A stretch of DNA of 64,000 nucleotides from Rosa chinensis (Eukaryota; Streptophyta; Magnoliopsida; Rosales; Rosaceae), in contig NC_037094.1 in NCBI RefSeq assembly GCF_002994745.2, forward strand, positions 20,871,001-20,935,000. Reading direction: 5' to 3'. The notes beneath the pieces are model-generated. The model saw only the letters and a list, made by a program, of their open reading frames with translations, was not told the DNA's origin and searched no databases. Position numbers and translations under genes: made by a program. The number at the start of each line of letters is the position of its first letter. Positions within the stretch are counted from its first letter, which is position 1. Shown here in pieces: positions 32,797-44,700 of this stretch.

Positions 32797-34281
32797 CTGA
32801 AAAGATCAAATTTTTCAATCTCAAAACAAATCAGAAACGAAGAGAATTTCATCAGATTCCCAAAGCGCTGAAACTGCTCAAACTGCTCAGAATAGCTTCA
32901 GATAGGTGCAAATCATCCATTTCCAACTTCCATTCTCAAATGCTTGAGAGGAACAACTTACAAGAATCACTCATGCTAAAACGATTAATTATTGGAGATA
33001 GGATTTGCTTGGCAACATTACAATGACCACGCATGAAATAACAATATTAGGTAAGTAGCAAAGGACATAGAACATGTTAAGTGGCCAACTCAACCTGAAT
33101 TGAATTTCATAAGCACAAAATAAAGCACCTCATTTGTTTCACATAACATTCATATATAGCGTTCCATTATCCTCCAAAAAAAATATATATATATATATAT
33201 ATTAATAAGTACTTACATCTGTCACCACTCACCAAGCAAGTGAATCATGAACCCAACAGACAAAACCAAAACAAATGAATAAAAATTGCACGCTTACAGG
33301 GAAGAAAGAAAAATGGAAGAGATTACTAACCTCAACTTGTCTGAAGGACCGAAGCGACGCTTAAAAGCAAATGACAATGCATTTGAAGGCAGTGAAATAG
33401 ATGGGATAAAAGACGACAACTCATCCTGTAATAAATTCAAAAACTATCAGCAACAATTTTCACAAAGAGGAAACAACATAATAGAGTATACAACTAAGAG
33501 AAACAGAATATGTTTGTAGAGAAAGCAGTCTTCTGGACCGCATATCAACGCAACAAATCCAAGCATCTTTTGCAAGTGAAAAAAAAAGGAGGAGACCAGA
33601 ATAATACATAATCCTTACCTTGAATGAGTATTGTTACTTCAACTCATCATCCACATAGTGAGCAGTGCAGAGCCCGTTCAAAAGTTGGCCTTTAACAATG
33701 CCATTTATAGACAACATTTTGTTCGTCTCCTCCTCTTCTTTTTCCTCCAAAGTAACTTCACCAAGGGGGAATTTAAGGGTAGCTTTTGGCTTCAAGCACC
33801 AGAAAAATACTTAAGGGAATAAAACTTACTATGATCATTTTGGTAGCTGCAACAGAAAGATAGTGAACTACTTAAAGGTGGCTACTTTTCTATTTGTCAC
33901 TATATATACATATACATATGCATACTGGAACAACCTGTAATACAGTGCAATCACATCAAAGAACAAATTGACCAACGGAAATTCAAATGATGAATCTTGA
34001 CTTATCAAAACTCAGCAAGACAGATCATAAATGATGAGGCATGTTTCAGAGAGATCAAATGTGCAAAAACAAAAACAACTGTGCAATAATACTGAACCTC
34101 AGAGCAGTAGACCTCCAAGAGATACATCCTCAACCAATCTTAGCCTCAGAGTCTTTACTGCATCTAGTTCGAGTAACTTGCTAAGAATTTAAACAAACAA
34201 AGAAAGCATGTCTAAATGGAATGGCAGGTCGCAGATGACAGTTGAAAGCTAGTGTGTCCAAAAATGCTATATTTGACTCAC

Positions 34282-34857
34282 CAAACCAGCAGAATGGAAA
34301 GAAGAAGAGAGTTGAAATGCATATCCAGGGTCAGCAAGCTTCGCAACCATAGTTGCCTCTCCTTGTTGTGCCTAAGGACAACATTAGATACAGATTATGA
34401 GCACATAAAAAATACACCAATTACAAGAGTGAAATGGAAGCAGAGTTAGAGTTAGAGAGAGAGGCAAAAGAGGCACCTTGAGATCATGGGAAGCACGGAA
34501 TTGCAATCTGGGACCAACATCGACGGAGCTGTTGGGGAGGGTAGACTGATCTTCGAAGTTGTAGTGAATGGAGAGGTACTGAGAGATAAATGACACCTGA
34601 GGCGGAGACACCGCACCCTTGTGGTTGTTGTTGAACAACACCTTCAGCTTAGCCACGCTATCGAACAGCTTGCAAGACACCTTGTGGAAGAAGACCGACG
34701 AGTCGTTGTCGAACTCCGAAGTCACTCGAACCGAAGGCCTTTTAATTTTGGAGGAGAAGCAGCTCAGTATGGGATTCGGAATCGGAGTCGGAGCTGACCA
34801 GCAGAAGTGCTGAACAGGAGTTCGGGTGTTAGAAGAAGATGATGATGCCCTAAATCT
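34282..34857 (-). pseudogene. OEP37: captured OEP37 exons (plastid outer envelope pore)
   Basis: Exon about 34857-34477 reads RPSVRVTSEFDNDSSVFFHK, VSCKLFDSVAKLKVLFNNNH, QVSFISQYLSIHYNFE and SVDVGPRLQFRASHDLK, then the donor GTGCC. Exon 34371-34282 follows CCTTAG and reads AQQGEATMVAKLADPGYAFQ, LSSSFHSAGL, then GTGAGT. These are the N-terminal beta-barrel strands of outer envelope protein 37, a cation-selective channel of the chloroplast outer membrane. The family's remaining two thirds are absent. The piece lies in the same orientation as the carrier exons in the inner CACTA. No start codon is evident, as the upstream ATG exon start seems lost. Confidence 0.85.
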
Positions 34858-34917
34858 AAGAACAAAAATCAACAAATACACAATTCCAAATCAAACGAGA
34901 TTAGTAGAAGCACTAGC

Positions 34918-35026
34918 TAAAGTGTATCGTCCTCGCCCTCATCCGAATTGACCACCGCTTCGAGATTAAGAAAGTCCTCACCGGACAGCATATTTTTTAC
35001 TCCGCTTACGACTCCCACGGCCACCA
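34918..35026 (-). pseudogene. unidentified captured coding piece (36 codons)
   Basis: Minus-strand ATG frame MVAVGVVSGVKNMLSGEDFL then NLEAVVNSDEGEDDTL and a stop. It has an acidic tail and looks like protein coding by composition. A second codon-like stretch lies at about 35230-35110 (VISAVSTTAYVDRDPDIAK, HAQKGQIAATGVLSE). I recognise neither; both lie between OEP37 and the inner CACTA end and may be a third captured gene. Confidence 0.35.
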
Positions 35027-38000
35027 TGGTGTGCAATACCAAAACCACACTCAAACACTAAAACCCTCTAAAACGGAAGCTCAATAACGAAACCCAGAAA
35101 CCAATTTACCTGTAGAAGCAGCAGCAGCCGACGATTTGAAGCTCCGAGAGAACTCCAGTTGCAGCAATTTGACCCTTCTGGGCGTGCTTGGCTATATCTG
35201 GGTCTCTGTCGACGTAGGCGGTAGTCGAGACGGCAGATATGACTCGGAGCTCGGGCGAGAGAGAGGGAGAGAGCTAGAGAGAGAGAGCGAATTGAGGCTG
35301 TAGAGGGAAAAAGAATTAGGTTAGTGGGAATTTTGGCACAAAAAACAAAAGAAAAAACAGAGGGAAAAAAATTAGGATAGGCGCCAACTCGCCAAGATGT
35401 TGTTTATTTTTCCGACGGCTGTTTTCTCACTTTTCCGAGGTAAGATTTGATTTGATTTTTTTTTTTTTTTATAAATAAATTTTGCGACGGCAAAAGGGAA
35501 AAGGGTCGCAATTGATTATAAAGTCTACTACGGCCAAGATTTGCCGTCGCAAATAATAACTCTTAATCACAACGGAACATTTTCCATAGCAATAGGGTCT
35601 CAATTGCTACGGCAATTGATGCCAAAGTAAAAAGGCGAAGCAATTGGAGTTTTTTTTAGTAGTGTTCTTCTTTTTTTCTTATGAAAGAAAAAAAAACAAG
35701 AATGTTTGTCCCCTTTGAATCTGTATCTGAAGCTAAACACATACAAATCTACATGAAGATAAAGTCAATATTTTTGTCTTAGTGTTGCTTCCTTTTCTGT
35801 ACTATATGAGTTCTGCACTATATGAGTTTTTTCTTCTTCTTTGAACTTGGCAGTATATGTGTATGGGGATTTGAATGGACGAGCCCTTGAGGAATCAATT
35901 ACAGCCTAGAAAATTTGGTGGAGTTCACAGGTACTGCATGATCATATATGCCTTAAAGACTTTGTTACTTCAGGTAAGAGCTCTATGATAATTTAGATTA
36001 CTGTGAGGACTGTTAACTCTAAGAATAAAAAGTTTCTTTAGGTAGTAAGAAGATACAAAATATAAGCTGCCTTGATAGATATAATTTAAATGTTGCCCTT
36101 TAGAGAATTGATTTAGCTGAGTACAGTTTGGTGAAGATACAATTGTATCCTCTAGGTTTAATAGTATATGGTGGTAACTGATGAATCCTAGGATGAGCCT
36201 AGAGTGAGTCTACAATCCTAATATGTGTTGTCTGTGTCTTTTTTTTTGGCTGTCTCCTCCACTCGTATAAATTTATCATCTTGTCTATATTCTTTTCTTT
36301 GCATTAATCTACTAGGGTGCTTCATGGATTTTGTTGTTTTGTTTTGTTATGTAAAGTCTATCATATGAAGTGTTTTGTTGAATTACAGTTTGAAATTTTC
36401 AAATACTTGCCATGAATTTACGTGGAAGCAAACTGTTGGGATTGAAAAGGTACTTCAGTTCACTGTTGTTCAATTTTTTTTCTTTTCCAGTTTTGGTTGA
36501 GTAAGCAGTTTACTTATGCTTGTTTTTCATTGAGACCTTAATAAAAAGGCTGATCATTGGTTTTGTATTTTTGGATTGCTTCTTGGATCAGCAACTCTTG
36601 AACAGAATTCTCTTAAGGAATGAAAGATCCAAATCTTGATTGAAATCTAAGCACACAAAAAGAAGAAGGGTCATTGATCAGGTAAATTTTGTCTAGTGTA
36701 TCCTAGATCTATTGGCACTTGTCCAAGATTATGATTACCAACATTGGCTGGTTCTTTTGTACTGAAAAGTAATTTTTTTTTCCCTCCACCCTATTTGATT
36801 GAGCTATCCACAATTTTAGTTCTTTTTGTCTTTTTGGTGTCAAAGTCAACTTAAGCTTTAGGTTTCGTTCGCTTGAGAGAATTCTGCATAAATCGTAATT
36901 ATGAATAGAGATATATTAAACAAACTATACCCCTGGACATTCTTTAATAGTGTTGTGTTATATGTTTTTCTCTAGATAAGCTCTGTACATTTGTATGCTG
37001 TGTTTTTGTTGTAGGTTGTCGTGTGTCACGTGATTGATGCTTATTTTTTCCATTGCAGGTGTAGTCATTTCAAATAGTACATTGGTTCATGCTGTGAGTA
37101 GTTTTACAAAAGTTTAAAAGGAAGGAAATCTGAAAGGTAAATTAGAGTTTGTTGCTAAATGTATTCACGTGTATATGCTTATTAATTAGCTTAAATGATT
37201 ATCTTATTTATTCATTTCATATCATAGCAGTCAAGTATATTGGTAGGTATGGTTGCTGGAGCATGTCCGTTACCTACTATATAAAAGTACACACTTAAGC
37301 TTTGTTAATAGCTCAACCTTTTTTCTTTTCTTTTTTTTATCAGGAAGAGCGAAGGTAAAAAGGATTCATGAAGAAGCATGAGTTGTGGAAGCTCTGAAAA
37401 AGGTCATTACAGAAACCATGCCATTCTTCCCTTCTGTATAGTTTAAAACTAGTATCTAGTCATCACACTTCTGTATAGATGAAAGAAAGCATGTGCTAGG
37501 AGTAATAGATTAGTGTCTTTATAAAGATTTTTTGTTTTGAACATTAAGCTATTGAAATAGATTTGCATCTTTTTGTGCAGTGGCTATTGAAGTTATTGAA
37601 AGAGATTGCAATAACAATAGAGTAATTGGTATGTGAAGTAGAACGAAGAAGATCCCTTCAAAGTTTATCTTGAAGTAGAGGAAGAAAACAAAGCTTAATT
37701 ATCTTGTAAACTTTTGTAGAAGCTTCATTCCTTTTGCAACGTTCATGAATGTATCATTCCTTTTTGTATAAGTTGCATTCCTTTTTGTATAGCTTTTATT
37801 CCAAAAAAAAAAAATGGCATGCATTTGCATGCCAGATATTTTTTTTTATTCATAAATAATATTTTTGCGACGCCATTTTTGCCGTCGCAAATGACTTTTG
37901 GCGACGGCAAAAAACTTCAGTAGCGGTTGGTGGCGTCGCCATTGGTATTTGCGACGGCATTTTTCAGTCGCAAAATTCTTGCACGTTTGCCGTCGCTAAT

Positions 38001-38152
38001 AGTCTTGCGACGGGGAATTGCAGTGGCAAATAACATTGGCGACGCCACCAACGGCGTTGGAAGCATTGCCGTCGCCAATGGTCTTTTGAGACGGCAAAAG
38101 AGCCTTTTGCTACGGGGACGCGCCGTGGCTATTGCAATTTTTTTTTGTAGTG

Positions 38153-38300
38153 AAAAAGACAGGAAAACAGAGCAATTTGGAGTTTCCGACAAAAAGACGA
38201 AATTGCGGCTCTGGTCAACCATGGTCAATGTCAGCGAGAGAAGTGAAACCTTACTACTTTCTTGATGGTGGGTGCGAAAATATATTGAGATCGCGGAGAA

Positions 38301-38338
<38 letters not shown>

Positions 38339-39952
38339 GAGAATGAAGAAATAGAAAAAGAAGAAAAGAAAAAGAAGATATTGCTGCTCAGGCATACTTA
38401 GAAGATATTGCTGCTGTGTCTAGAGTCAGAAGATCTGGCATGTGCTATCACACTTAGTTGTTCTTTTTCTTTTGTTTGGGTCTTTTTGACCCCGCTTGTA
38501 ACCAAAAAAAAAAAAAAAGAAGAAAAGAAAAAAAATGATAAAAAAGGAGGAGTGGAATCTGCTTGTTGCACGTGTTGGTTAATTAATTAAGCAATGGCTT
38601 AATTATGCTTTGCCTTGAGCCAATTGGATGCTTACACGTGCAGCTCCAATTCCTTTTTCTGACCACTACGGAAGAGCTATCCAGACTCTCTCTCTTCGAC
38701 ACAAATAAAAGGGCAGCACCCGTTCTCCTTCTAACCCAACCAATAGAGTGCCGCACAAAAGCCTTGGGAGGGCTGCTGCCCTTCCACTCCACTCCTCCCC
38801 TTCCATTTCTCTTATTTTCTTTCCTTTTCTTATGGGTATTTGGAGGATTTCTCACTCAAGATTCAAATAATCATCATCAAGAGCACCACACCTCTATTTT
38901 GGGTAGTTGAGTGAATAAATTACTTGGTTCATACAAGCTCATAGCTAGAAGTGACCAAGCTAACTCTCCCCTCTCTTCCTTATTATCTATTCCATAATTT
39001 TATTTGCTATTGATGATGTATTTGACTATGGATAGTGAGTAGTTTCATTTTGGGAGTTAGGATTGTGAAGCCCTAACACATCTTGTATAAATATTGAAGC
39101 TTTACTTTTAATAAATGCAATTTCCATTGTGTATGCTTTAAATCCGAAATTTATTGGTCCTTACAAGTATGTTTCTAGGCTTTGTCATCCTTTGAAATTA
39201 TGTTGTGGGCAATTGTGATGAGTAGATTGATAAATTGACAACTTATTGGTCTTGTTGCATCTAAGATTTTAAGTGTGGTAACCATTAACTAGCTTAATTG
39301 TAGCTAAGCTTGCTTAGGTCTCTATTATCTTGCTCTCTAGGCCTCTAATTTTGGATATTACGGCCTTAACCGGCATAATGCCCAAATTAGAGAGTTGATT
39401 GTGGCCTTAACCGGCATAGTCAATATATACACCAAAAGGATAATTGGTTTAGTAGGCTTAACCGGTACTAGATACGGGACTCGACACATATAGGAAATGT
39501 ATGCATTTATGAAATTGGCATCGATATTTGCAAGATAGTTAGTGTGAATCATCCGACACTCCCATGTTCCCATTAATTTGAAAACCCAAATTTAATTTTC
39601 TAGTTCGTTAATTAGTTGTTTAGTTTACTTTTCGGTTGCGTTTAATTTAGTTAATTCACAATTTAAAACTTCCTCCAATTTTCGACTCATTTGTGCATAT
39701 CCACCACTAGGCTCTTAGTTTTGATTAGGCTTTAGTGAAAATTAAAGCCGAGCATTGCTAAGGCTTGGTGCCTTAGAATAACATTTTTATTTATTATCTT
39801 TTTCTTTTTCCTTTATTTGCTTAGTGACTCTAGTTCCGACTATCCAAGAATTGTGGGTTGGCCACTAATCCCCGTGGTACGATAATCTTGGGCTTAATAC
39901 TTCCCTATTTTGACAATGATACGTACGCTTGCGTAAATGTGTATCCAAGTCA
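38153..39952 (+). repeat. gypsy 5' LTR, second segment
   Basis: Continues the LTR started at 27936. Aligns to about 12771-14598 of the solo LTR: GACACGTGG / CACGTGCAGC regions, the repeated TTAACCGGCAT phrase, GCATTGCTAAGGCTTGGTGC, ACGTACGCTTGCGTAAATG. A TA microsatellite lies at 38308-38332 and an A-rich block at 38503-38540. Poly-pyrimidine ORFs here (38605-38910) are not genes. Confidence 0.85.
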
Positions 39953-39953
39953 A

Positions 39954-39971
39954 TGGCGCCGTTGCCGGGGA
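39954..39971 (+). other. gypsy primer-binding site
   Basis: TGGCGCCGTTGCCGGGGA directly after the LTR end (with one spacer base). It is complementary to the 3' end expected of tRNA-Asp, the primer used by Athila-like elements. This fixes the LTR edge and the plus orientation of the element. Confidence 0.8.
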
Positions 39972-40180
39972 TTAGGGTTTAATAGCCTTAATCCCTTGGT
40001 GAATCGATTCTTTAGGTCACTTTAGCATATTTTTGTTTCTTTGAAAAAAAAAAGAAAAAGGGAATATTTGTTGATCTAAATTGTTTATTATGTTTTGTGT
40101 GGTTATTTTTCTATTTTCTTTTTAAGTTTTGGTTGCTTATCTCATTCTTGGGAATCCATAGGTACTTATTTTCTATTACA

Positions 40181-41135
40181 TTGAGCTATGAATCGGTGGA
40201 ACTATGGATGGGAAGACCCGTAGGGATATGAGCAAGAAAGTTTATATGGTGGAGGTTATCAAGCTTATGAGCCTAGGAAGGAATTCGTTGAATGACTACT
40301 AGCTCAATTGCAAGCTTCTCAAGCTCTCTTGCAAGCCTCCCAAGCTCGATTGCAAGCTTCTCAAGAGATGCTTATACATTCCAATGAGCAACTTAAGGCT
40401 AGTCTTGCACAAGAGCCACCCTTCACCATTTATGAGCATGAATCTTTCTTTGACCAAATGGAGCCTAATTCAAGAGAAGAAGTATATTATGAGCATCATG
40501 AGCAAGAGTTGCCTATTCAAGATCGAGATGGTGATGTTCATGAAAAAGAAAGTGAGCTTGGTTATGAAAGTTTCAATGCAAGTGGGGTGAGTGACTACAC
40601 TTCGGCGGAATTGATGCAATATTGGAAATCTAAGCTTCCAAATGGAGGGGAGATGCTTGAAGATGATTCTAAAGAGGAAGATGTCTTGTCTAGTGAGGAG
40701 AATGAGGAATTTGAAGTTATACACCATAACCCCTTGTTCATTGAGAAGGATGCGGAGCTTGAAGTCATACACCAAAATCCCTTATTTGTTGAGGTTGATA
40801 TTCCCATGGAGGAAGAGAGTCCTTTAGTGCCTTGTGATGGTGAAGTAATTGAAGAGGCAAGGACTTTCTCTTCTCCCACATCCATGGAGATCCATCATGA
40901 GCTTTCCAAGGTGGAGAGTAGGACATTGAGCACTTATGTTCTTTATGAGAAGATTGAGATTAATGTATTTTTACCTCTCAATCCACCATTAAGTGGTCAA
41001 TGTTTCTACAATGAGGTGATGGATTGGAAAGGAAGTGGAGCACTTGCACTCAACCTTTCCCATCACTCTCAAGATCTTCTACCGCCTATTGTTCATATGA
41101 GCATCATTTCTACTAGGTGTAATTTATTATTTTGA
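40181..41135 (+). pseudogene. gypsy leader ORF (acidic, function unknown)
   Basis: Starts MNRWNYGWEDP and meets a TAG, then a TGA near 40290; from there 282 codons are open. The protein has a short repeat (LQASQA three times, from CAAGC(T/C)TC units at about 40311-40365), is strongly acidic (EEDVLSSEENEEFEV), and carries the pair VIHHNPLFIEKDAE / VIHQNPLFVEVDI as an internal duplication. This is the head region seen upstream of or instead of gag in some Athila-like and large non-autonomous gypsy elements. No zinc knuckle, protease or reverse transcriptase follows. Confidence 0.5.
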
Positions 41136-41140
41136 TAATA

Positions 41141-41709
41141 TATGTTACATGTTTCTGAACAGTATTACATATCAAGATAGAATGTGTTGTTAATATAGTA
41201 AATTTTATTTTTTAAAATGACACATGTCAACATTTAAGTGGATAACCTGTTAACTAGTTCAGTAGGTTTCCACTATATTAATTTATTAAAAATAAAATAA
41301 AAAATAAAAAATAAAGGTATGACATACATCAAGGTACCCTAGACGACCCCCATATTCTAGCAAGTCAAACTTTATGTACTGGTGATAGCCAAAATTTGTT
41401 TGTTATTGCTCTTGAAATGATAAAGGATGTCATTCTAAACGAGTGTATTGGTTAAAAGTTTCAATGAAATCTTCTTTAAAAAAAAAAAAAATGTCATCAA
41501 AATTATTATTTTTGTTGGTTAAATTACTAGGACAAACATAAAATAATGAAATGTATTTTATTCGATATGGTTCGCTGGATCCCTTTACGAAATATAAGTA
41601 AGCAGAAGGGTCGATCTTCAACTCTTAATTGTTGCCTCCAATATTTGACCGTTTTGGGAAAAAGTACGGAAGTCGAGCCCTAAATATACAACATTCGTGA
41701 AAGATGACA
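41141..41709. other. AT-rich spacer, no gene seen
   Basis: Sequence between the gypsy fragment and the hAT element. May include decayed gypsy interior; no domain recognised. Confidence 0.6.
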
Positions 41710-41717
41710 TCCAAGAC

Positions 41718-44700
41718 CAGGGCCGGCTCTGATGGTGTGCATAGTGAGCGACAGCACAGGGCCCCTAATTCAGAGGGCCCCAATTTTTTTTTATGGGTTT
41801 TATGTATATATTAATAAATATTAAAAACTGTAAATAATATAAAATAGGGGGCCCTAGAATGGCAGAACCCCTTTTGCTTCACGACTTCATTGACAAGTCT
41901 TTTCATCTAGAGGGCCCTTTTTTTTTTAATAGTTTTATATTTAAATAAATAGACATTAAAAACTGAAGATAATATGAAATGTGTGGCACAACTGAACCTT
42001 ATCCCCTCTTTTTTTCCGCGTTTTGTCTCTCCTCTCAGCTCTCCTCAATTCTCAATTTCTCAGTTTCTCATCGGCCGTTCGACCTCAGGACCGTTGAAGA
42101 CGTCGAAGCCAACGAACCACGAAACTAGGTGCCGGTGAGGTTGGTGACGGTGAACGAGTCGACGATCTTGGGGAGGACGACGAGCCACTGAGCCAGTCGA
42201 CTCGGACGATTTGGGTTTGGGTTTAAAAGCCTGAAAGAGTGAGAAGAAGATGTGGGTTTTGTAAAGGAAAATTAATCAAGTGAAGAAATGAAGAATCTGG
42301 CAGTGATTCCGGTGAAGAACTTTACTCTTTTGATTTCTCATTTCTGCTGAAGTTCAAATTCTCCGGAAAGGTTGAGATGAAGACGAACGGTGCCGTCTCA
42401 GGTATGATTGAACCAATGTTTGCTGCGTTATCTACTCGGCCCCGTAATGATTCTTTGATGCGTTATTCCTAATGGTTTGATTTGGTTTCCAGATTGCAAA
42501 GGTGTAGGCCAGTAGGCCTTTCTAGCAATTTTGTGGGATTCTGGAATTGAGAAAATTGGAGAAGTCAAGCAGTGAACAATTGAACAAACTCAGAGTCTCA
42601 GACTATACTTTGAGTTCAGGGAATCAGGTTCTCTCCTTCAAATTGATTGGCTGATTTGGCTCATTTTGTTTGAATTGTCTGGGGATGTTGGTCATGTTGC
42701 TTGAATTGATTTGCTAAAATTTAGAAGCATGCCTCCTAAAAGAAAATATTTATCCAGATATGCAAAACGCTTAAAGAAGAAAAAAGATGTAGAGTTGGTT
42801 AATTCTTTAAGGGGAAGTCTTGATAGGTTCATTACTAGGGAACCAGAAGGTTTGGGTGGACATTTAGTTAATGAAGATGCAGAAGAGCTCACTGATGGGG
42901 AAGATAATGTGGAAGAGCATATTGATAGGGAAGATAATGTGGAAGAGCCCACTGATGGTAATGTAGTTGCTGATAATTTGGGTCATGATGAAAATGAAAA
43001 TGGTACAGGACATAATGATAATGTGAATGATGCTTCTGTGAATATTTTTGACCCAAGAAATTGGGATAGTTTGGATAAAAAGTTGATAGATTTGTTGGTA
43101 GAGAAGGGTCCTCTTAGAGATCTTTCAATAGAAAATGGTCCTCCAGACAAGTTCAATAGACGTTTCAGTTCAAAATTCTACACTCGGTTTTTAGGAAATG
43201 GAGAGAAATATGATAGAGAGTGGCTAGTGTACTCAAGGGAGCTTGATAAGGTTTTTTGTTTTTGTTGCAAGTTGTTTAAGAGGGGGCCAATGCGAGGTCA
43301 GTTACCGAATGATGGGTACAATGATTGGGGTCACCTAATTAGTAAAAGACTTAAGGAGCATGAAATGAGCACTGATCATCTCATTAATGCAAATACTTGG
43401 ACTGATTTGCGTCTTAGATTGCAGAGGCATGAAACCATTGATAAAGCTTTTCAAGACCAGATTAGGAAAGAGAAAGAACACTGGAGGAATGTGCTGAAAA
43501 GAATAATTGCAATTGTCAAATTTCTTGCTAAAAATAACTTAGCTTTCCGTGGAACTAATGAGAGGCTTTATGAACCTGATAATGGACACTTTTTGGGTCT
43601 AGTTGAAATGGTGGCAGAATGTGAAGAAGTGATGGAGGAGCATTGTAGACGCATAAATAGTTCTGAGATTCATCATCACTATCTTGGTCATAACATTCAG
43701 AATGAGTTGCTGCATATGATAGCTATTGAAATCAAAGCTGAAATCATAAAAACAATTAAAGATGCTGAATATTTCTCTGTTATTCTTGATTGCACACCAG
43801 ATATTAGTCACCAAGAGCAGATGTCATTGATACTTAGATATGTGAATGCTTCAAAGAGTCCAATACAAATTGAAGAGTTCTTTGTGGAGTTTTTAAATGT
43901 ACATGACACTTCTGGTCAGGGACTATTTGAAGAGCTGCAGGCTGTGGTACAATCATTGGATCTCGATATTAACAATGTGAGGGGACAAGGATATGACAAC
44001 GGGTCAAATATGAAAGGCAAACACCAAGGGGTGCAAAAAAAATTGTTAGATATCAATCCTAGGGCATTATACACTCCATGTGGTTGTCATTGTTTAAACT
44101 TAACTCTTTGTGATGTGGCAAATTCCTGTGGGAAAGCAGTGGATTTTTTTGGAATATTACAACGTCTTTATACCTTGTTTGCAGGTTCTACAAAGCGATG
44201 GCAGGTTTTGAAGGACAACCTAAAAGGATTCACTCTCAAATCATTATCCACTACGCGTTGGGAGAGTCGTATTGAAAGTGTTAAGCCTCTACGATTCAAC
44301 GCCGTTGAAATAAGAGAAGCATTACTTCAATTGGCAGAAATTGACAAGGATCCCAAAATTAAAAGTGGTGCAAAGTCAATAGCAACTAATGATCTGGGAG
44401 ACTTTGAGTTTTTGCTAAGCATGGTGATTTGGTATGAAATTTTGTTTGCTTTTAATAGGGTTAGCAAAGTGCTGCAGTCTCATGATATGCAAATTAGTGT
44501 TGCTATAGCTGAAGTAAAAGGTCTAATTGCTTGGCTTGATAAGTTTAGAGAAACTGGCTTCACAGATGCAATAATTACTGCTAAAGAAATTGCTGCTGCA
44601 TTAGATGTTGATCCTGTTTTTCCTGAAAAGCGTCAAATTCAAAGAAAAAGATTTTTTGATGAAAGCAGCAGTGAGCCATCTCCATCATCTTCAAGTGAGG

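Larger units (their letters stand above)
30199..35664. mobile_element. Pack-CACTA transposon (inner), 5.5 kb
   Basis: Begins CACTACTAAAAAAAACTTC and ends GGAGTTTTTTTTAGTAGTG. The 3-bp duplication TTC flanks it (30196-30198, 35665-35667). Subterminal GCGACGGCAAA / TTTGCCGTCGC repeats lie at 30219-30490 and 35483-35640. No transposase is seen. On its minus strand it carries intron-containing pieces of an NAD-type mitochondrial carrier gene and of OEP37, plus at least one unidentified coding piece. Inserted inside the outer CACTA. Confidence 0.9.
28072..38152. mobile_element. CACTA transposon (outer), 10.1 kb including a nested CACTA
   Basis: Begins CACTACAAAAAAAAATTGC and ends GCAATTTTTTTTTGTAGTG, an inverted pair. 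The 3-bp duplication AAA flanks it (28069-28071, 38153-38155), and the gypsy LTR is continuous once it is removed. Subterminal repeats (GCCGTCGCA, GCGACGGC, GCCGTAGC variants) cluster at 28090-28310 and 37866-38130. No transposase recognised. Exon-like sequence at 28560-29980 and 35680-37690 may be captured host gene, now mostly intron-like and not identifiable. Confidence 0.88.
27936..41140 (+). mobile_element. Athila-like gypsy element, 5' part only, split by nested CACTAs
   Basis: The 5' LTR begins TGATTACACACATTTTTATG at 27936 and ends TATCCAAGTCA at 39952, interrupted by the CACTA at 28072-38152. Apart from the insertion it is about 1.94 kb, close to the solo LTR at 12635-14598. The LTR is followed by TGGCGCCGTTGCCGGGGA (39954-39971), the tRNA-Asp-type primer site common to Athila-like elements, then by a leader and an ORF. 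I find no reverse transcriptase, 3' LTR or second target duplication before the hAT element at 41718, so the 3' half is lost and the end given is approximate. Confidence 0.75.

Noticed and set aside
42692..42952. Minus-strand ORFs over the hAT transposase
   Set aside because: Shadow frames of the real transposase.
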